Shown here: positions 1 through 13,331 of the stretch, one piece after another
How the letters are laid out: each line of letters begins with the position of its first letter
How positions within the stretch are numbered: position 1 is the first letter of the stretch
NCBI GenBank assembly: GCA_905250075.1
Contig: CAJNOP010000004.1
Coordinates: 3,854,558-3,918,557, forward strand
DNA: 64,000 bases
Direction: 5' to 3'
Source of the DNA: Rotaria sp. Silwood1
Lineage: Eukaryota; Rotifera; Eurotatoria; Philodinida; Philodinidae
Made by a program: the position numbers and the translations under genes
The notes under the pieces: generated by a model
Told to the model about the DNA's origin: nothing
Databases searched by the model: none
What the model saw: only the letters and a program-made list of their open reading frames with translations

Positions 1-2645
1 TTTTATTCATCTTCTTGTTAATATTGATAATTTCTATAATGACATGTTGAGAAATTTTCATTATCATCTATAATAAGATATGTCGGATGAACACAATAAT
101 ATGACAGGAAAGAATATTGTCTGCTCATGTCTTATTTGTTTTTAAAGTACTCCCTTCAATCTAATCATTCCAGTTATTATTATTGGTATTTTGTTTTTCG
201 TCTATCTATCTATATATATATATATATGTATATGTATTTTTCAGACATTTTCTCGTTCTTATCGCTACTTCACATTGTTTGCCAGTTGCAAAAATTAGTT
301 CTGAATAATTGATGATGGTAACGACTGCATATATTCTCAAGCATACGCTTCACTGATGTCCGCAGTGATGACATGTGAAAAGGGAAAGAAACGTTATATC
401 CAATCTACTGTCATAGATGCGTTTTAATGATTTTGATGATTGGTTCTTATCAGTGAAAATACTTATTTTCTACTATGTTTTATCCAGTTTGGGATATATT
501 ATAGATTGAAATCAGTGTTTTGAATTCACTTCCTGAAAAAAAAAAGCAATTTCTATAAGTAGACATAAAACTTCACCAAATTTTACAAGATAGAATTAGA
601 GTAAAGCTGAAACTATGATTAATCAATGTCATAGTGCTGATTCCTTTTCATATGACATTATCAGGTTTTTATTCTTATGTTAAAACGATGTAAACAATAA
701 TTAGCATCGTTAGACGAGCAAAAGACGTTCAAGTGTCTATAAAACTAAATACGTGTATACTTAGTATAATCATGGATCAATTTAAGTCACTAGCGTGATG
801 TAGTATATATGTATACATGACAGGAAATAAATGCATCATTATGGATGTAGACCGTGTTCTTTCCTCAATGGTTTCCGTTGCATTACGTTTATCCACGTAT
901 ACTCCATATATAACGTGCTCTAAAACTTAAGATTTCTTATTGTGCATCATCTAGTTTCTTTTTTTCTCTTCAACACTCCTGTGTTTGACTAACGGTAGGC
1001 TGTTGCTATAATTATTTTAACATTATAGCTGCTAGAGAAATAAGTGATAAAGAAGTATATATATATATATATGATGAACAAAGACCAACAGGATTTTTGT
1101 TCATATGAAATCAGTAAAAAGACATGCTCATTAAATGAAAAAAAAAACAGATCCCCTGGGTTCAACACATCTTATCTATTTTCTAGTTAGTTTCTTATGA
1201 ATATTATCTCTTTTTTTTCTTATTAGCTTTTTATCGATATGTAAAAGACGCGAATTTTTTTGCTTCTTGTTTTCTTTTTCTCTACGGCTGTTTGTTCCTA
1301 GATATAACCTGTTTAATAAGTAATAGGAAAACATCGACTTCTTCAATTGATTTGTAAGTACATAAGTTTTTCTATCTATAAATCAATAGTACTCATTAAT
1401 AGAATACAATTGTCATGTAAACTTATAAATATAATCATATCATATTTCCTCAATAAAAAAGAAATCCAAACATTTCTTTTTTGTAATTATATTTCAAACG
1501 AGAAAGTATGAAGAGAAATAGAATGATGAAATCTAGTTTTTCTTATTTTTTGTTTTTGATGAAATGTTAATAAAATAAAATATTCCAATTATGTTAAAAC
1601 GATTATTTTTATTTTGCTTGATTTCTATAGTTTATCATAGATTATATTGAAAGGACAAATTAACAGCACATTAAAGTACTTTCTCTTTGTTTTTCTGTTT
1701 GCCTAAAAAGAAGTGCGATTTATTGTCTTTCGTTATTATATTAGCTATTGACATGTTATCAAGTAATTTAATTGCGGTTTTTGCTTTCGTATATATTAAT
1801 ACGACTATTATTTAGTAGAAACAAACTAAATCAAAGATGAATCTGTATCTGTAAAGAAAAAATGTCGTAAAAAAGAGATGTTCTTTCACAAAATAAAACT
1901 TCTATATTATGTTACAAAAAAGAAACAGATTTTATTTTATTTTATTTTATTTCAATAAAAAAAGTATTTAATATTTATATATTCTCTTATAATTGATGGA
2001 AGTCATTAAAAGGAAATTTTTGAAGGCGTTTTAAATGACAAAAAGAGAAAAATGAAAATTACATAATTATGCCTTATTCAAAAACATAAGTATGTCTCCT
2101 CTAGTGATTAAAAAAATAGAAAAAAATTATTTTCTTGAGTTCAGAAGGACAAAAAGAAGCAACATGAGAGATGTTACTTTTTTTTTCAGTTTGTGAAACT
2201 TGTTAAAGTTGTGAATGAGTGCGTAATATTCAATTTGGTTTTGTGATTTTCTTTTAAATTGATTACTTCTATTTTTTAGATTTAATTTTCATTGAAGGAG
2301 AACGTCAGGTAATATTTGACTAGAATAAATTTAATATCCTATTGAGATATATTGTACAACTTTGTTCATTTGAATAGTTTAGATTTTTGGAAATTCCAAA
2401 TATTTCGTCTTGAGCATTTATATATTGATATATATATAGGAAAGGTGAAGGAGTTTGAAGTAACTTTTAAATTATCTCTTTTCCTTATAATTATAATCGG
2501 AAAAGCAAATTGTTTCATTCCCGTTCATCTTTTTCTTCGCATTTAGAAATTCTATGAAATTTTTCTTTCAAATAATTAAAAAATATTTTACAATAATTTA
2601 GATGATATAGAAAAGAATAAAAACAAAAAACAAAAATTCAATCCA
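1..2645. other. Upstream intergenic DNA, no gene supported
   Basis: Very AT-rich DNA with stop codons scattered in all frames. The only notable content is simple sequence: a (TA)n run near 1056-1072 and a (TTTTA)n run near 1930-1952. The short open frames here read as low-complexity Tyr/Ile/Phe strings with no splice-compatible partners. The last few hundred bases should include the promoter and 5' leader of the GPCR that starts at 2646; I see no recognisable core element there. Confidence 0.6.
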
Positions 2646-5600
2646 ATGAATAATGAAACAAATAGTCTTGCCTTATTGGCATTTATTTATCGTATTGAAA
2701 TAATAACATTACCAATATTAATTATATTTGGTAGTATATGTAATATAATGACATTTATTGTTATGCGTCGAAGACGTATGCGTGTATCATCAACATGTTT
2801 TTATATGGCAGCACTTGCTGTTACAGATACACTTGTATTATGGACAGGTTGTCTTAATCAATGGTTTTATATTATACATATACCAACTGTTGTTGCAAAA
2901 TCAAATTTTACATGTAAATTACTTCCATTTTTATTTGTTTTTTTTGCTGATACAAGGTAAAATAAAAATTGAATTATATCTATATTTATTTATTTATTTT
3001 TCTATTCAGTGTATGGATTATTGTATGTATGTCATTTGAACGTTATTTTGCTGTTTCACGTCCATTACTTGCTTCACAAATGTGTACAACAAAACGTGCA
3101 AAATGGGTAAATTGAATAGTTTTAGTAATTATATATCTCTGTTCTTTTTCTCATAGTGCTTATAGATGACACCATTTTTTGTTTTTTGAAAAAAAGATTT
3201 GTTCTCATTAACTTTAAGATATATAGCCACCAATTACATATCAAGTATCAGAAATTCTCAGGTTATAATTTAAGAATTTGTCTTATCGAATAGTAGCATT
3301 CATATCTCGAATTTTATACTTTGGTAATTTTATACTGTATATAGAAAAAAAAAAGGTCTAATGATATTTTACAGACGTGTTTTCAAAGTTTTTTTGTGCG
3401 CGTATTATCCATTATTGAGCTGATATGTTCAGACAAATTTTGAATTTGACCTTTTAGATAAGTTGAAAATAAAAAAACAACTGCTTAATTAGTATATTGA
3501 CATTTAAAAAATTGGGGTCAAACTCTGCTGGTACATATTCAAGATCATTATTTTAGTATTTATGTGTAAATTTTGGCTTTAGGCTTCAATATTTAGTGAT
3601 AAGAAAGAAATAGATTAGAATCATTTTATTTTTGTATTTATCAGAATTTATTTCAATGATTAGACTTTATAGATATCAAATAGGGTTGAATCAAGAATGT
3701 TCTTAGAATCTTACAAAATAGAAGAATAAAAGGATTGATGATCTATGAAATTATTTTATATTATTGAAGAAAAAAAAAACATGAATTCATATTTCTTATG
3801 AGAAGTGTCACATATTTTTTTTTTCTGAATAGAATTTTATTATGTAGATTATCCTATTGATGAATGACACTAATTATCTTTCGAGATAATTTTAACATGA
3901 CTTTTATTCATAGGAAACTAATAAATGGATAAAATTACCGTGATTTTATTATTGACAAATAGTTAGAAAAGCAAGAAAAATAGTAACATAATAAAAAAAA
4001 AATTAAACTTATTCTTTGTCAACGGATTTTGACTGTTTTTTCTGAAATCTAAGGGAAATTTTCTTATAAATATTAATTTATCTTTCGAAAAGTTAAAAGA
4101 AAAATTATTAATGCATTTTTAATGTAATTTAACTTATTTTCATAAAAAAAAATGAACTAATAATTTGACAAATCTTTCAACAAATTTTACTATAATAGAA
4201 ATTTTTATTAGAAAAATTTAATTTATTTGTATAAATATTCATGAAAATGAAAAAAAGTTTATTTTTCTATTTATTAACTTTGATCTAATGAAGAAATTCA
4301 TTTATTCTATGTTTTCTAATTATTTGTTTGGTTCTAATTCATGAACTTATGGATGTTAATGAGTCTAGAATATGCACAATACTTAAAAAAAAAGAGATAA
4401 TGATGGGATGAAGACTGCTATTGATCATCAGATAGAAAGGATAATTATCATAGCACCAATAATTTTGTTAGTAAGAGGCGTGGCATTGTTCCAACTAACG
4501 GAACCAGATAGATAGGAATAATGATGGACGCTAAATGATATAAATATCATCACTCATCTGCACACTTGATATAGAGGCAAAAAATCAATGTACAGGGCGT
4601 TCTATAAATAACACTATGATAAAAAAAGAACAAATTGAATGTCTCCGATTTGGTTTGCTCGAATGGGCACATTTTTCTTAAATCATAGAAGCCTATTTAA
4701 AGTTTTTTTTTATACAAATAACCTAACAAATACTGCTATCAAGTTACATATGTTGCCTCACTAATGGTTTCCTTCTCTCAAAAAGATGAAAATTAAGATG
4801 AATGCATGAGAAGATAGCCCAAGGTCTAATCTTTCATAGATGACATGATTGTTTTTATTTTGCACCTATTTTTATTTTTACTAAAACTTTTGATGATTTC
4901 TGTCGTCACTTGATTACAAAATAAGTTGATTTTAGAAAAAAAAAAACGAAAATTTTCCGGTTTTTCTATTCGTGTAATCCGAAATTCTCTGTAGACCTTC
5001 ATTCTATTCGTTTAATTCTTGTTTTGCCTAAAAAAATATGCTAAGGTGTAATGCAGTACAGAATTCTTTCTTTTTATTAAGCTCTGTTTTTATCATATAT
5101 GCAGATACTTATATAAATAGACACTCATTTCTAGAGAATGTTTTTAATTAATGAGATTGTCACACTTTTCTCCCACTTAATAAGAAAGTATCTAAAAAAA
5201 AAAGAGTTCTGTACTGCACTGCGTTGTCAGATGTTCTTTCAAATAAAAATAATTAAATATATAGAGTGAGCCTGAACATAAACATATGGTTTCCTAAATA
5301 AAGTTTTTTTCACCCTTATTTGATGAATATCTTTGTCAAGTATCATGGTATAGAGTTGAAAATTTAACCATAGCTTCCTCACTAAAGCCTAACATATAGT
5401 TTTATTTATAAAGTTCATTTTAATATCTTCTTCTTATTCTCTTATATGATAACGAAAGATTTTTTACGAAGTACTTCATATGTATTTTTCTTACTTGACA
5501 ATAGTATTATTGTATGTTATTTATACGACAAAAAAGACTTTGAATAACTTTCTACAAGTAACATAAAAATCACTTTACTCGAATGAATAGAATCGGAGAC

Positions 5601-8600
5601 ATTTTCAATCTTTTATTGTGCTGCTGTTTATGGTCTATCTTGTTTAATCAAATTGTTCACTGTGTGCTTTCATATTTCTTGAAGATTTACTCTAAAAAGA
5701 AACATATACTTCATTAACTAATATTCTATTCTACATCACATCGGAAGATTAAACAACCGGCAAAGAACATCATTTATTTGTATTTATATAAAAATTGAAA
5801 ATTTTTTCTCGGAATATATCCCATATATGATTTCATTTTTAGCGTATGTGTAAAATCAGGGGAACTCATATCGATATGTACATAAACATAAACATATTGA
5901 ATATTTCAGAAATAGTCTCCCAAAAAAAAACAACAATAATGAAATATCTTCAATGTATTTTGATGAAATAAACTAATCGTTTTTCTTCATGCTAAAGAAG
6001 AATTTGCAAATTTTTATTCATAAATCATCAGTTTATTGACACACTTCGAATCTAATATTATCTACTTCAATGAAAAAAGTTGGCCTTTTTTTCCGGTACT
6101 TCCCTCAGTAATCAATTATAAGGACACTAGAATATTCGAAAACTTTTTGATAGATTGAACTCTGTAGAGCTTTTCTCATTGATCATTTTTTATAAAAAAT
6201 AATTTCCGGTTTTCATCAACAAATGAGATCCTACTGTCAAAAAAATCACGAACATAGTCAAAGTATGCTTGAACTTGAGCATAATTTGACGTTTTTCGTA
6301 GTTTTTTTTTAGCCTTACATCTTCATTTGTTGATAAAAATTGAAAATTATTTCGATTGAAATGATCAATGAAAAAAGTTCTACAAAATGAAATATATCAA
6401 AAAATTTTCGAATCCATTTTTTGTCTTTATGGTTGACTATCTTTACAGATTACAATACAATGAAAATGTTCTATTCTTTTTTTGACAACTTATTCCTAAT
6501 TCACTTATTATTGAACATTGCACGAAGCATAGATGTAGGTGGCACACTATTGCTTAATGAGATGTGGAATTTTGTATTGAGAATAATTGAATTTAATCAC
6601 TCTAAAAACGAGTTATTTTTTGTTGATCAACAAAAAATTTAAAAAAAAAACGATACTCATGTGTATTGTTATTATATTGTTTTTATTGGCCATACATTTG
6701 TTAACATCAAATGAAATGAAATTTTCATTTGTCTTCATACAAATTTCATAAGAATCTCATTTATTTCTAAGAAAATAAAATTTAAAAAGAAAAAGGATCA
6801 ATTAACGAATCAATATTTTATATACAATTGATTCATCTTTTATATATTAAAATTCACTTAAGAGATAATGTAACCATGAATGATTGTTGAAATATACATG
6901 AAGATAACAATAAATCTCAAGAATGACAAGAACAGTCTTCTAAAATTTTATGATTGAGGATTTCTATTGGCTGAAGAAATATTTCCATCGCAAGAGATAT
7001 TCTCATTCTATAGCTGAACTGTAAATCTGACCTGTTACCAAGCCAGGCCAGACTGAAATATTTGGCCTGTATATGCTATAATATTATTTTTCCTAGAATA
7101 ATTTGAGACATAAGGTGTAGCCAAAAGCTCATTATTCTGTGAGGGTATGCGTATGGATCATTTCTTCTCAAGTAGTTACTTACATCCTTTTACCTATTCA
7201 TTATATATTTGATCATATGTTGTTTTTCTATCACAATTACATTTTTTCCAATTTTGTGAAATCTGATCTTGATAATAGTCTCAAGAGCTCTTTGATAGAA
7301 ATTGATCTATATAACAGTGTTTTGAGTTAAGCTGGTGTCACTAAACATTTTATTTTAACCTACCTATTAGATTTGAAATTGTTTCATACTGAATTTTATT
7401 TCTGAACTGCACCAATATTGTTGAATAAAGTTAATGGAAACTGAATGCCAGAATAGATGGACTCGATTCTCAAAAAGCGAATTAGTAACTAGACTCAATT
7501 CTCAAAAGAGAGCATCGCTTCTTTGACCCAGTTCATGAAAAAAAAACAACTGTTTACCGAACTCAGTCCTTGAAAATAAATCGGTTTGTAGAAGTGCAAG
7601 CCGTCGCAGACCTACTTTACTGTGAGAAAATATTTTTTATGATTTATCTCTTGGGAGTAATTAATTGTTTTATCCAAGAACTTATCATTATGATGTATAA
7701 CTGCGACTAGAATGGTATATTATAATGAGATTATAGAACTTATTGATTTTTAAAAAGATTAAAAACATCAATCGATCTGATTTACCCTGCATGTCACCAA
7801 GTCGAATCAAGCCGAAAAAGTAGCTTTTATGAATAAGACAGAAAGCTAACTATATAGAAGATCCTTGACTGCTGTATGTATAACAACAAAGAATATTTAT
7901 AGGATAGTTCAAATGAAGCTTTATAATAATAGAATATGGGTACGAATCTTGTCTTCACTTGCAATTCTATTCTACTACTATAATAACATTGTAAGCATCT
8001 ATACAATTATCAATATAAACATGTCTGCTTGTGCTTTCTTTACATATATACATCATTCAGTTGATGATTTTTGAAAATAAAATAAAACTGTTAGTTCTTT
8101 TGTGATTTGCTTTTTTTTAAAATTGTTTATCGAAGTTGAGATTACAATTCGTTATTTCATCCATGAATTTCGTATATATCATTTTAGTAATGACGAAAAT
8201 CCTAAGGCATTTTCCATCTTTTATCTTCTTCGATCGAAATTCTTATTATCGTTTTAAATCAAATTGTAATTAAGTATGAAAAAAATTTTTCATTATTTTT
8301 TTTTTATTTCTTATAGGTTTTACTCGTTATGTTTATTGTATTTGTATTAATTGATGGTCATTTTTTATTAACATTAGAATTAGAAATAATCGATGGTCAT
8401 TATCGTGTATGTCATCCAAAAATGTGGGCAAGACATTTTGTTGGAAAAATATTTGTTTTTATTGATGCATTAAAATATTCAGCAATACCATTTTGTATTT
8501 TACTTATATTAAGTATACTTATAATTCAACGAGTTTTTCGTGCTGAAGGTATAAGTGCTCAATTACAAAATCTTCGTCCATTACATAATTATCGACAATA

Positions 8601-9429
8601 TTCAACAACATCAAGTCCAAGTTGTACAACACATTCATCATCATTAGGTATTAATACAGCACAAACAAATTTACTAACAAGTAATACACGAGTTGGTCGT
8701 CGTGTTACATTTATGTTATTATCTGTTAGTATTGCATTTTGTGTTTTTTCTGCACCAATGTCACTTATGCAAATAGTACAAAGTATAGCAAAACCTGGTT
8801 ATCATGAAACACCATTAGCTATTGGTAAAGCTATTGCAGAATTATGTCAATATATTAATCATTCATGTAATTTTTTTTTATATGCATTAACGGGACGAAT
8901 ATTTCGTCGTGAATTTGTTCGATTATTTTTTCCAACACGTTTCGGTACTCAACAAGGTTTTGCTACTGGTGCTCGTATAAATGGTATTGGTCTTAGTGTA
9001 CGTGCTGGTATGATACCACATGTAGCAAATTCATCAAGTCGTCCTGTATCACTTTATTCAATTGAAAATAATCGTTATAATAGATGTTCACAAAGATCAT
9101 CTCGACGTTTAACAACATTATATCCTATACGATATAAAAATGAAACAAATCAACAATCTAATCGATCATCTCCAAGACAAGCACCATTTTTATCATTTAA
9201 TAATACTCCTATATTAGCAAATAGATTTCGTTATTTACATGGTGATAAATCTTCGATACATACAATAAGAAATAATGATGATAACAATAATACTATTAAT
9301 AATAATAATAGTTCATTAGTTAGTTTTTGGAATATATTTGGTAGAAAAAGAGACTTAAAAGCGACTAGAAATGGTTCAATATTATTTCTTAATGGAAAAT
9401 CAACAAAACGTGTAGCATCTACAATGTGA
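2646..9429 (+). CDS. Class A (rhodopsin-family) GPCR, neuropeptide-receptor type
   Basis: Three exons, 2646-2956, 3010-3106 and 8317-9429, join in frame to give about 506 residues. Seven hydrophobic segments are visible: TM1 ~18-40, TM2 ~50-73, TM3 ~90-113, TM4 ~137-152, TM5 ~187-210, TM6 ~265-290 and TM7 ~303-329. Family marks are the TM2 Asp in LAVTD, Cys90 before TM3 paired with Cys168 in the second outer loop, an ERY triplet (114-116) ending TM3, and a Pro in TM6 (FSAP). TM7 carries NFFLY where most class A receptors have NPxxY; loss of this Pro is common in FMRFamide-type peptide receptors. The third inner loop is long and Ser/Thr-rich, and the tail of about 175 residues is basic and Asn-rich. 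It should be a plasma-membrane receptor coupling to G proteins. The ligand cannot be read from sequence. Intron 2 is 5,210 bp, far longer than intron 1 (53 bp). Confidence 0.88.
4593..5645. repeat. Probable decayed DNA transposon in GPCR intron 2
   Basis: A segment near 4633-4680 containing GTCTCCGATT is repeated in inverted orientation near 5565-5615 over roughly 50 bases with mismatches. The left side begins TA-CAGGGCGTTCTATAAATAA, which looks like a Tc1/mariner-style terminus next to a TA target. The right terminus is not clear and no transposase frame is seen, so the boundaries are approximate. Confidence 0.35.
5049..5227. repeat. Short inverted-repeat (MITE-like) unit
   Basis: The string TGCAGTACAGAATTCT near 5053 returns as its near reverse complement AGTTCTGTACTGCA near 5206-5219, leaving a unit of about 180 bp. 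It lies inside the larger putative element 4593-5645, so it could be nested or part of that element. There is no coding content. Confidence 0.3.
6130..6413. repeat. Foldback repeat with ~100-bp arms in GPCR intron 2
   Basis: Bases 6130-6229 and 6320-6413 are imperfect reverse complements of each other. Shared blocks include CATTGATCATTT, TATCAACAAATGA-like and TTCGAAAA-type strings, separated by a spacer of about 90 bp. This is the form of a non-autonomous foldback or MITE-type element. No coding sequence is present. Confidence 0.6.
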
Positions 9430-11628
9430 TATATATTTAATGAAAAATTCAACCGGTTGTTTTCTTTGTCTCTATGACAAAATTTTGTTGTTTTCGTTGC
9501 TTTTTGTTTTGAATTTATTATAGAAAATATTCGGTATGACACAAACTTAAGACAATGCATGGAATATAAATCATGTTAAAGATATTCTTCATATACTTTC
9601 GTTCTCGTTTTTTTTTTCTTTAAATATACATGTTGTTTGTTATGATTATCTTTCTCTTACGTTCTGTCAGGTATTTCTTCTTCCCACGGATTATTTTCTT
9701 TCGATCTCTTGATTTTATGTAATAAATTAAGTATATTTCAATTGTATTATGTTACTTCTTGGTAAATTCCATCTAATATTTGATGTAAAATACCTGCTGT
9801 TTCGATATGAAGGGCGTCTATTTGAATTTCGCCAATAAATTTATTTTACACAACAATATATGATGAATCGATTACTATTTGACAAGACATATTTTTTTTT
9901 CTAAAAAATTTATATCGTATAAATTTCATACAATAGATCTTCTAAGAATATGAAAGAATTCTTCGCGAAAGAATTCTAGTCGATTCTAACTAGTGAACTT
10001 CGTAGAAAGTTTCTTAAAACTTTGCGATCGTCAAGCACTTTCTAATGATTTTTTGAGATATTCCTTGCCAAACCACAATTTTAGGAAACTGAAATTTGTC
10101 TATGCTGATTCTTAAAGTAGACTTTCAGTAGCATTTGTTCACTTTAATCATAGTCTAGTATATTCTAATTGACATGATTAACGCCCCCACAATGTACTGA
10201 GCAAAGAAGTGGGTTATATTTGAAAAGAAAAAAAAAAAATTCTTTCGGCAATAGTTGAAAGTTGACAGCGAACTACCTGTACATTTCCAATTTGATGAGT
10301 GAATGAATAAAAATAACAACTACATGAACCATCTCTGATAACTCCCTGCAGAATTTATGAGAGAGTGCTTAAATTTGCATGTTCAAAACTCAGCAGTAAA
10401 TTCAAATAAGTATCAATTGTAAAAAGAAGATTTTATTCTATTTATTTAGATGACTATTGAGAACAATTGCAACACTAAGTACTATTTTTAAAATATAAAT
10501 TACATTTTTCTATTAATGAAAGAAAAATGAATGCATAAGTTATCTCTTACATCATCGATGAGAGGCGTATATGAATAGAATGATCAAAAAATAAAATTAC
10601 GTATGATTGTTCATTTATAATAGTTTCATGTCTCATTATGAATTTTCTAAGACGCCTGCTAGCTTTTTTTTATTCGATCCTTAGGGAGTCTTTCACAGAA
10701 TTCTTGCTGTGATTCTCTAAGAAGTTTTTCAAATGGTTCTCTGAAGATTCTTTTAAGAAACATTAATTAACAAAATGAGAGCCATGATCCTACTATATAG
10801 TTCTCATTTGAAATTGATCAATACCGATGTAGTCAAAACTAAAACATCCTTTGACTATGGTCAAATATAAAAAATGTTATTAAATATCTTCTATATAAAA
10901 TAAAAGCAGCTTTATTCAATGATGCTGAAAATCTTATGAGAGTCAATAGAAACACTACAAGTTAATTAACTTTGTATCACCAAAAGAACAACCGGACCAT
11001 ATGATGATATACAACTAATTCTATGTTAGTTGTACAGAACTTCATAAAATATCAATATTTTATTGCTTTGTTTTCGATAAAATGTAATGAAAAAATTAAA
11101 AAAAAAAAATCTATTTTATTTAAAGGCAAAATATATCTTTCCAATGGTCGCTAATAAATCATATGCCTTGTGCAAGTTTTTCAATATCGTGGTAAATAAG
11201 AGATGCTCAACCATTGAATAGAAACTCAAGAGCAACTATTGAAACGTAAAAGAAGCAATGATGTATAAGTCGAATTAAATATTCTTTGTTAGTAAAATGT
11301 TTTGATCGATTATATTATTACTTAGTGACTAAAGAGGTGTTTAAGATAAAATGGTTTGTTCAAATCATCACTCAACTAATTAAACCCTATTCTGAATAAA
11401 GTGAAATGCATCTAATTATTCAATCCATAACATGATAAACAATTAAAATTTATCAAAAAAATGATGGTTTTGTTTTTGAAAAACGGAATACATCAATAAA
11501 TGATAGTAAACATTGTTATCTTGTTTCGAGAGTAAAAGAGACATCTAGCAATTACAAAAAATGACATGAATAAGAAAAAAAAACAAACAAACGGCATCTT
11601 TCAATCGTCTAAAAACAATGAAAATCTT
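9430..11628. other. Intergenic region between convergent genes
   Basis: About 2.2 kb between the 3' ends of the GPCR (+) and the docking-protein gene (-). It should contain both polyadenylation regions; many AATAAA-like strings occur but are uninformative at this base composition. A small near-palindrome built on GAATTCTT-CGCG-AAAGAATTC lies near 9957-9977. I see no gene. Confidence 0.55.
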
Positions 11629-13331
11629 CTAGACAAGTGTATGAAATTCTACATATTCATTTTGAGTTACATTTGTTTCTGATGATAATGGTGATTCCAT
11701 GTTATAATATGGACTTTCTAACAATAACAAAAAAAAAAAGATTTTTTAAAAATTTAACACTGATCAAAATATGAAATACTTGTTGATAGATTTCTTGGTG
11801 GATATGATGATTGATAACTATATTCTTGTCGTAATGGGATATGTGGTGACGGCACTGGATCTATGAATATTTATATATATATATAAAATAAGTTCAAATT
11901 TCATTTTTTATTAAATATTTACATCCTGTTTGTTGTGAATTATGTTTTGTTAATAAACGTTCCCTTGATTCCCGATAAGATGTGTCTGTTTTGGTAATAC
12001 CTTCATTCCATTGTAAATAACATGAACGTGCATCAATAGGCGATTCAAAACGAAAACGTATAAAACCTTGTATAGGTGCACGTGTACCTAATTCAAATTC
12101 AATATCACGATCATTTATTAAACGTATGGTACGAATTGTTGAACGTGGAAATGTATATTGTTTATCATGATGTTGTTCAAGAACTAATTTATCTGTATCA
12201 AATATTAATTCACATACACCATTTGGTAAAGATAAAATTTCTTGAGTTGCTAAATCAGCAAATTGAACACGATATCGCATTGCTAAAGAAAAACAAAAGA
12301 ACTCTATCAACATTTACCTATCGAATTTACAATAGATTACAATATGATAGATAAAAAGAAAAAAAGATTTAGCGAGACACACGCGATTATCCTGAATATT
12401 TTTGACATGTGCCAAACAGAATTCAGGACTCGAAAAAAGTATGTCACATAAGGGTTTATTCATGGCCAATCTTTTTCTTTTTCTGACATAAGTGTTTATT
12501 ATAAAAAGTAAAAAATTCACTATTTTAACTTTGTTATAATTCTCTTTCAATTTTTTTCTTCTTTACAATATCATATACCTATTTAATTAGTAATATGAGA
12601 ATGATTGTCTTTGGTCTTTAATAAACAGTTTTTTTTTGGCAATTAATTCAAGGTTTTTATTATTCGTCTGATATTTTCATAATATCAATATTTAAAATTA
12701 AATCAAAAGATGTTTTGTTGAAGAAAAAAAAATTTTGTCACGTAATCAAATATTCTTTCCTATTTCTATTTTTACTTACCTGTAGCAGATTCATAAAGCA
12801 TATTTACAGTTGTATTTTCATCGGGACGATCTTTATTTATTAAGTCCCAAGCAGAATTATAGACACCGTCAAGAAGAACTTTCCATTGATTATATTCATA
12901 TATATTATCAAAACCAAATCGATGTTTTTTTCCATCAATTTTAAGTATAATTATATCTTTTGGTTCATTTTTATTTATATTTCCATGTATAGAAGTTATT
13001 GAATGAAGTTTTCTAAGATCAATGATTTTACCATTGGGTTCATTAATATTATATTTTGAGTGCAATTCAAGTTGATTTTGTTGAATACCATTAACATCAA
13101 TAAACGAAGAGAATATACAATCATATTGAGTCCATTTATCCTTGAATTTTTGTGATTGAAAGTAAAAAGAAGAAAAAAAAAAACTTTATAAAAAAAACAG
13201 GTCAATAAAAAATAAAAATTTGTCTTATCTACCCAATTAAATATACCATATTTGGAATATTTTAATTGACAACGTTGTCGAATATTACGATTAGTAGATA
13301 TCATACGATTTGCGAAAGTAACGTTACTCAT
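11629..13331 (-). CDS. DOK/IRS-like docking protein (PH + PTB domains)
   Basis: Five minus-strand exons, 13331-13233, 13140-12780, 12282-11923, 11860-11780 and 11717-11629, join in frame (phases 0, 1, 1, 1) into about 329 residues. Residues ~1-125 read as a PH domain: β-strands rich in Lys/Ile/Phe, then the C-terminal helix with the conserved Trp in YNQWKVLLDGVY. Residues ~155-265 read as an IRS-type PTB domain (RYRVQFADLATQEILSLPNG, later IRTIRLIND and FIRFRFES). The tail is Pro/Ser-rich and holds PYYNM, which fits the YxxM docking site for the PI3-kinase p85 SH2 domain, plus NEYVEF. Such proteins bind phosphotyrosine receptors at the membrane and recruit SH2 effectors. Order and length fit the DOK family; an IRS- or FRS-type relative is the alternative, though FRS2 lacks a PH domain. 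Confidence 0.8.

Noticed and set aside
6620-6642. Palindrome TTTTTTGTTGATCAACAAAAAA
   Set aside because: Short and built largely of T and A runs; too likely by chance in this composition to be called an element.
12076-12354. 92-codon plus-strand frame
   Set aside because: Antisense shadow of the PTB-domain exon of the docking-protein gene, with a His/Tyr-rich reading typical of such shadows.
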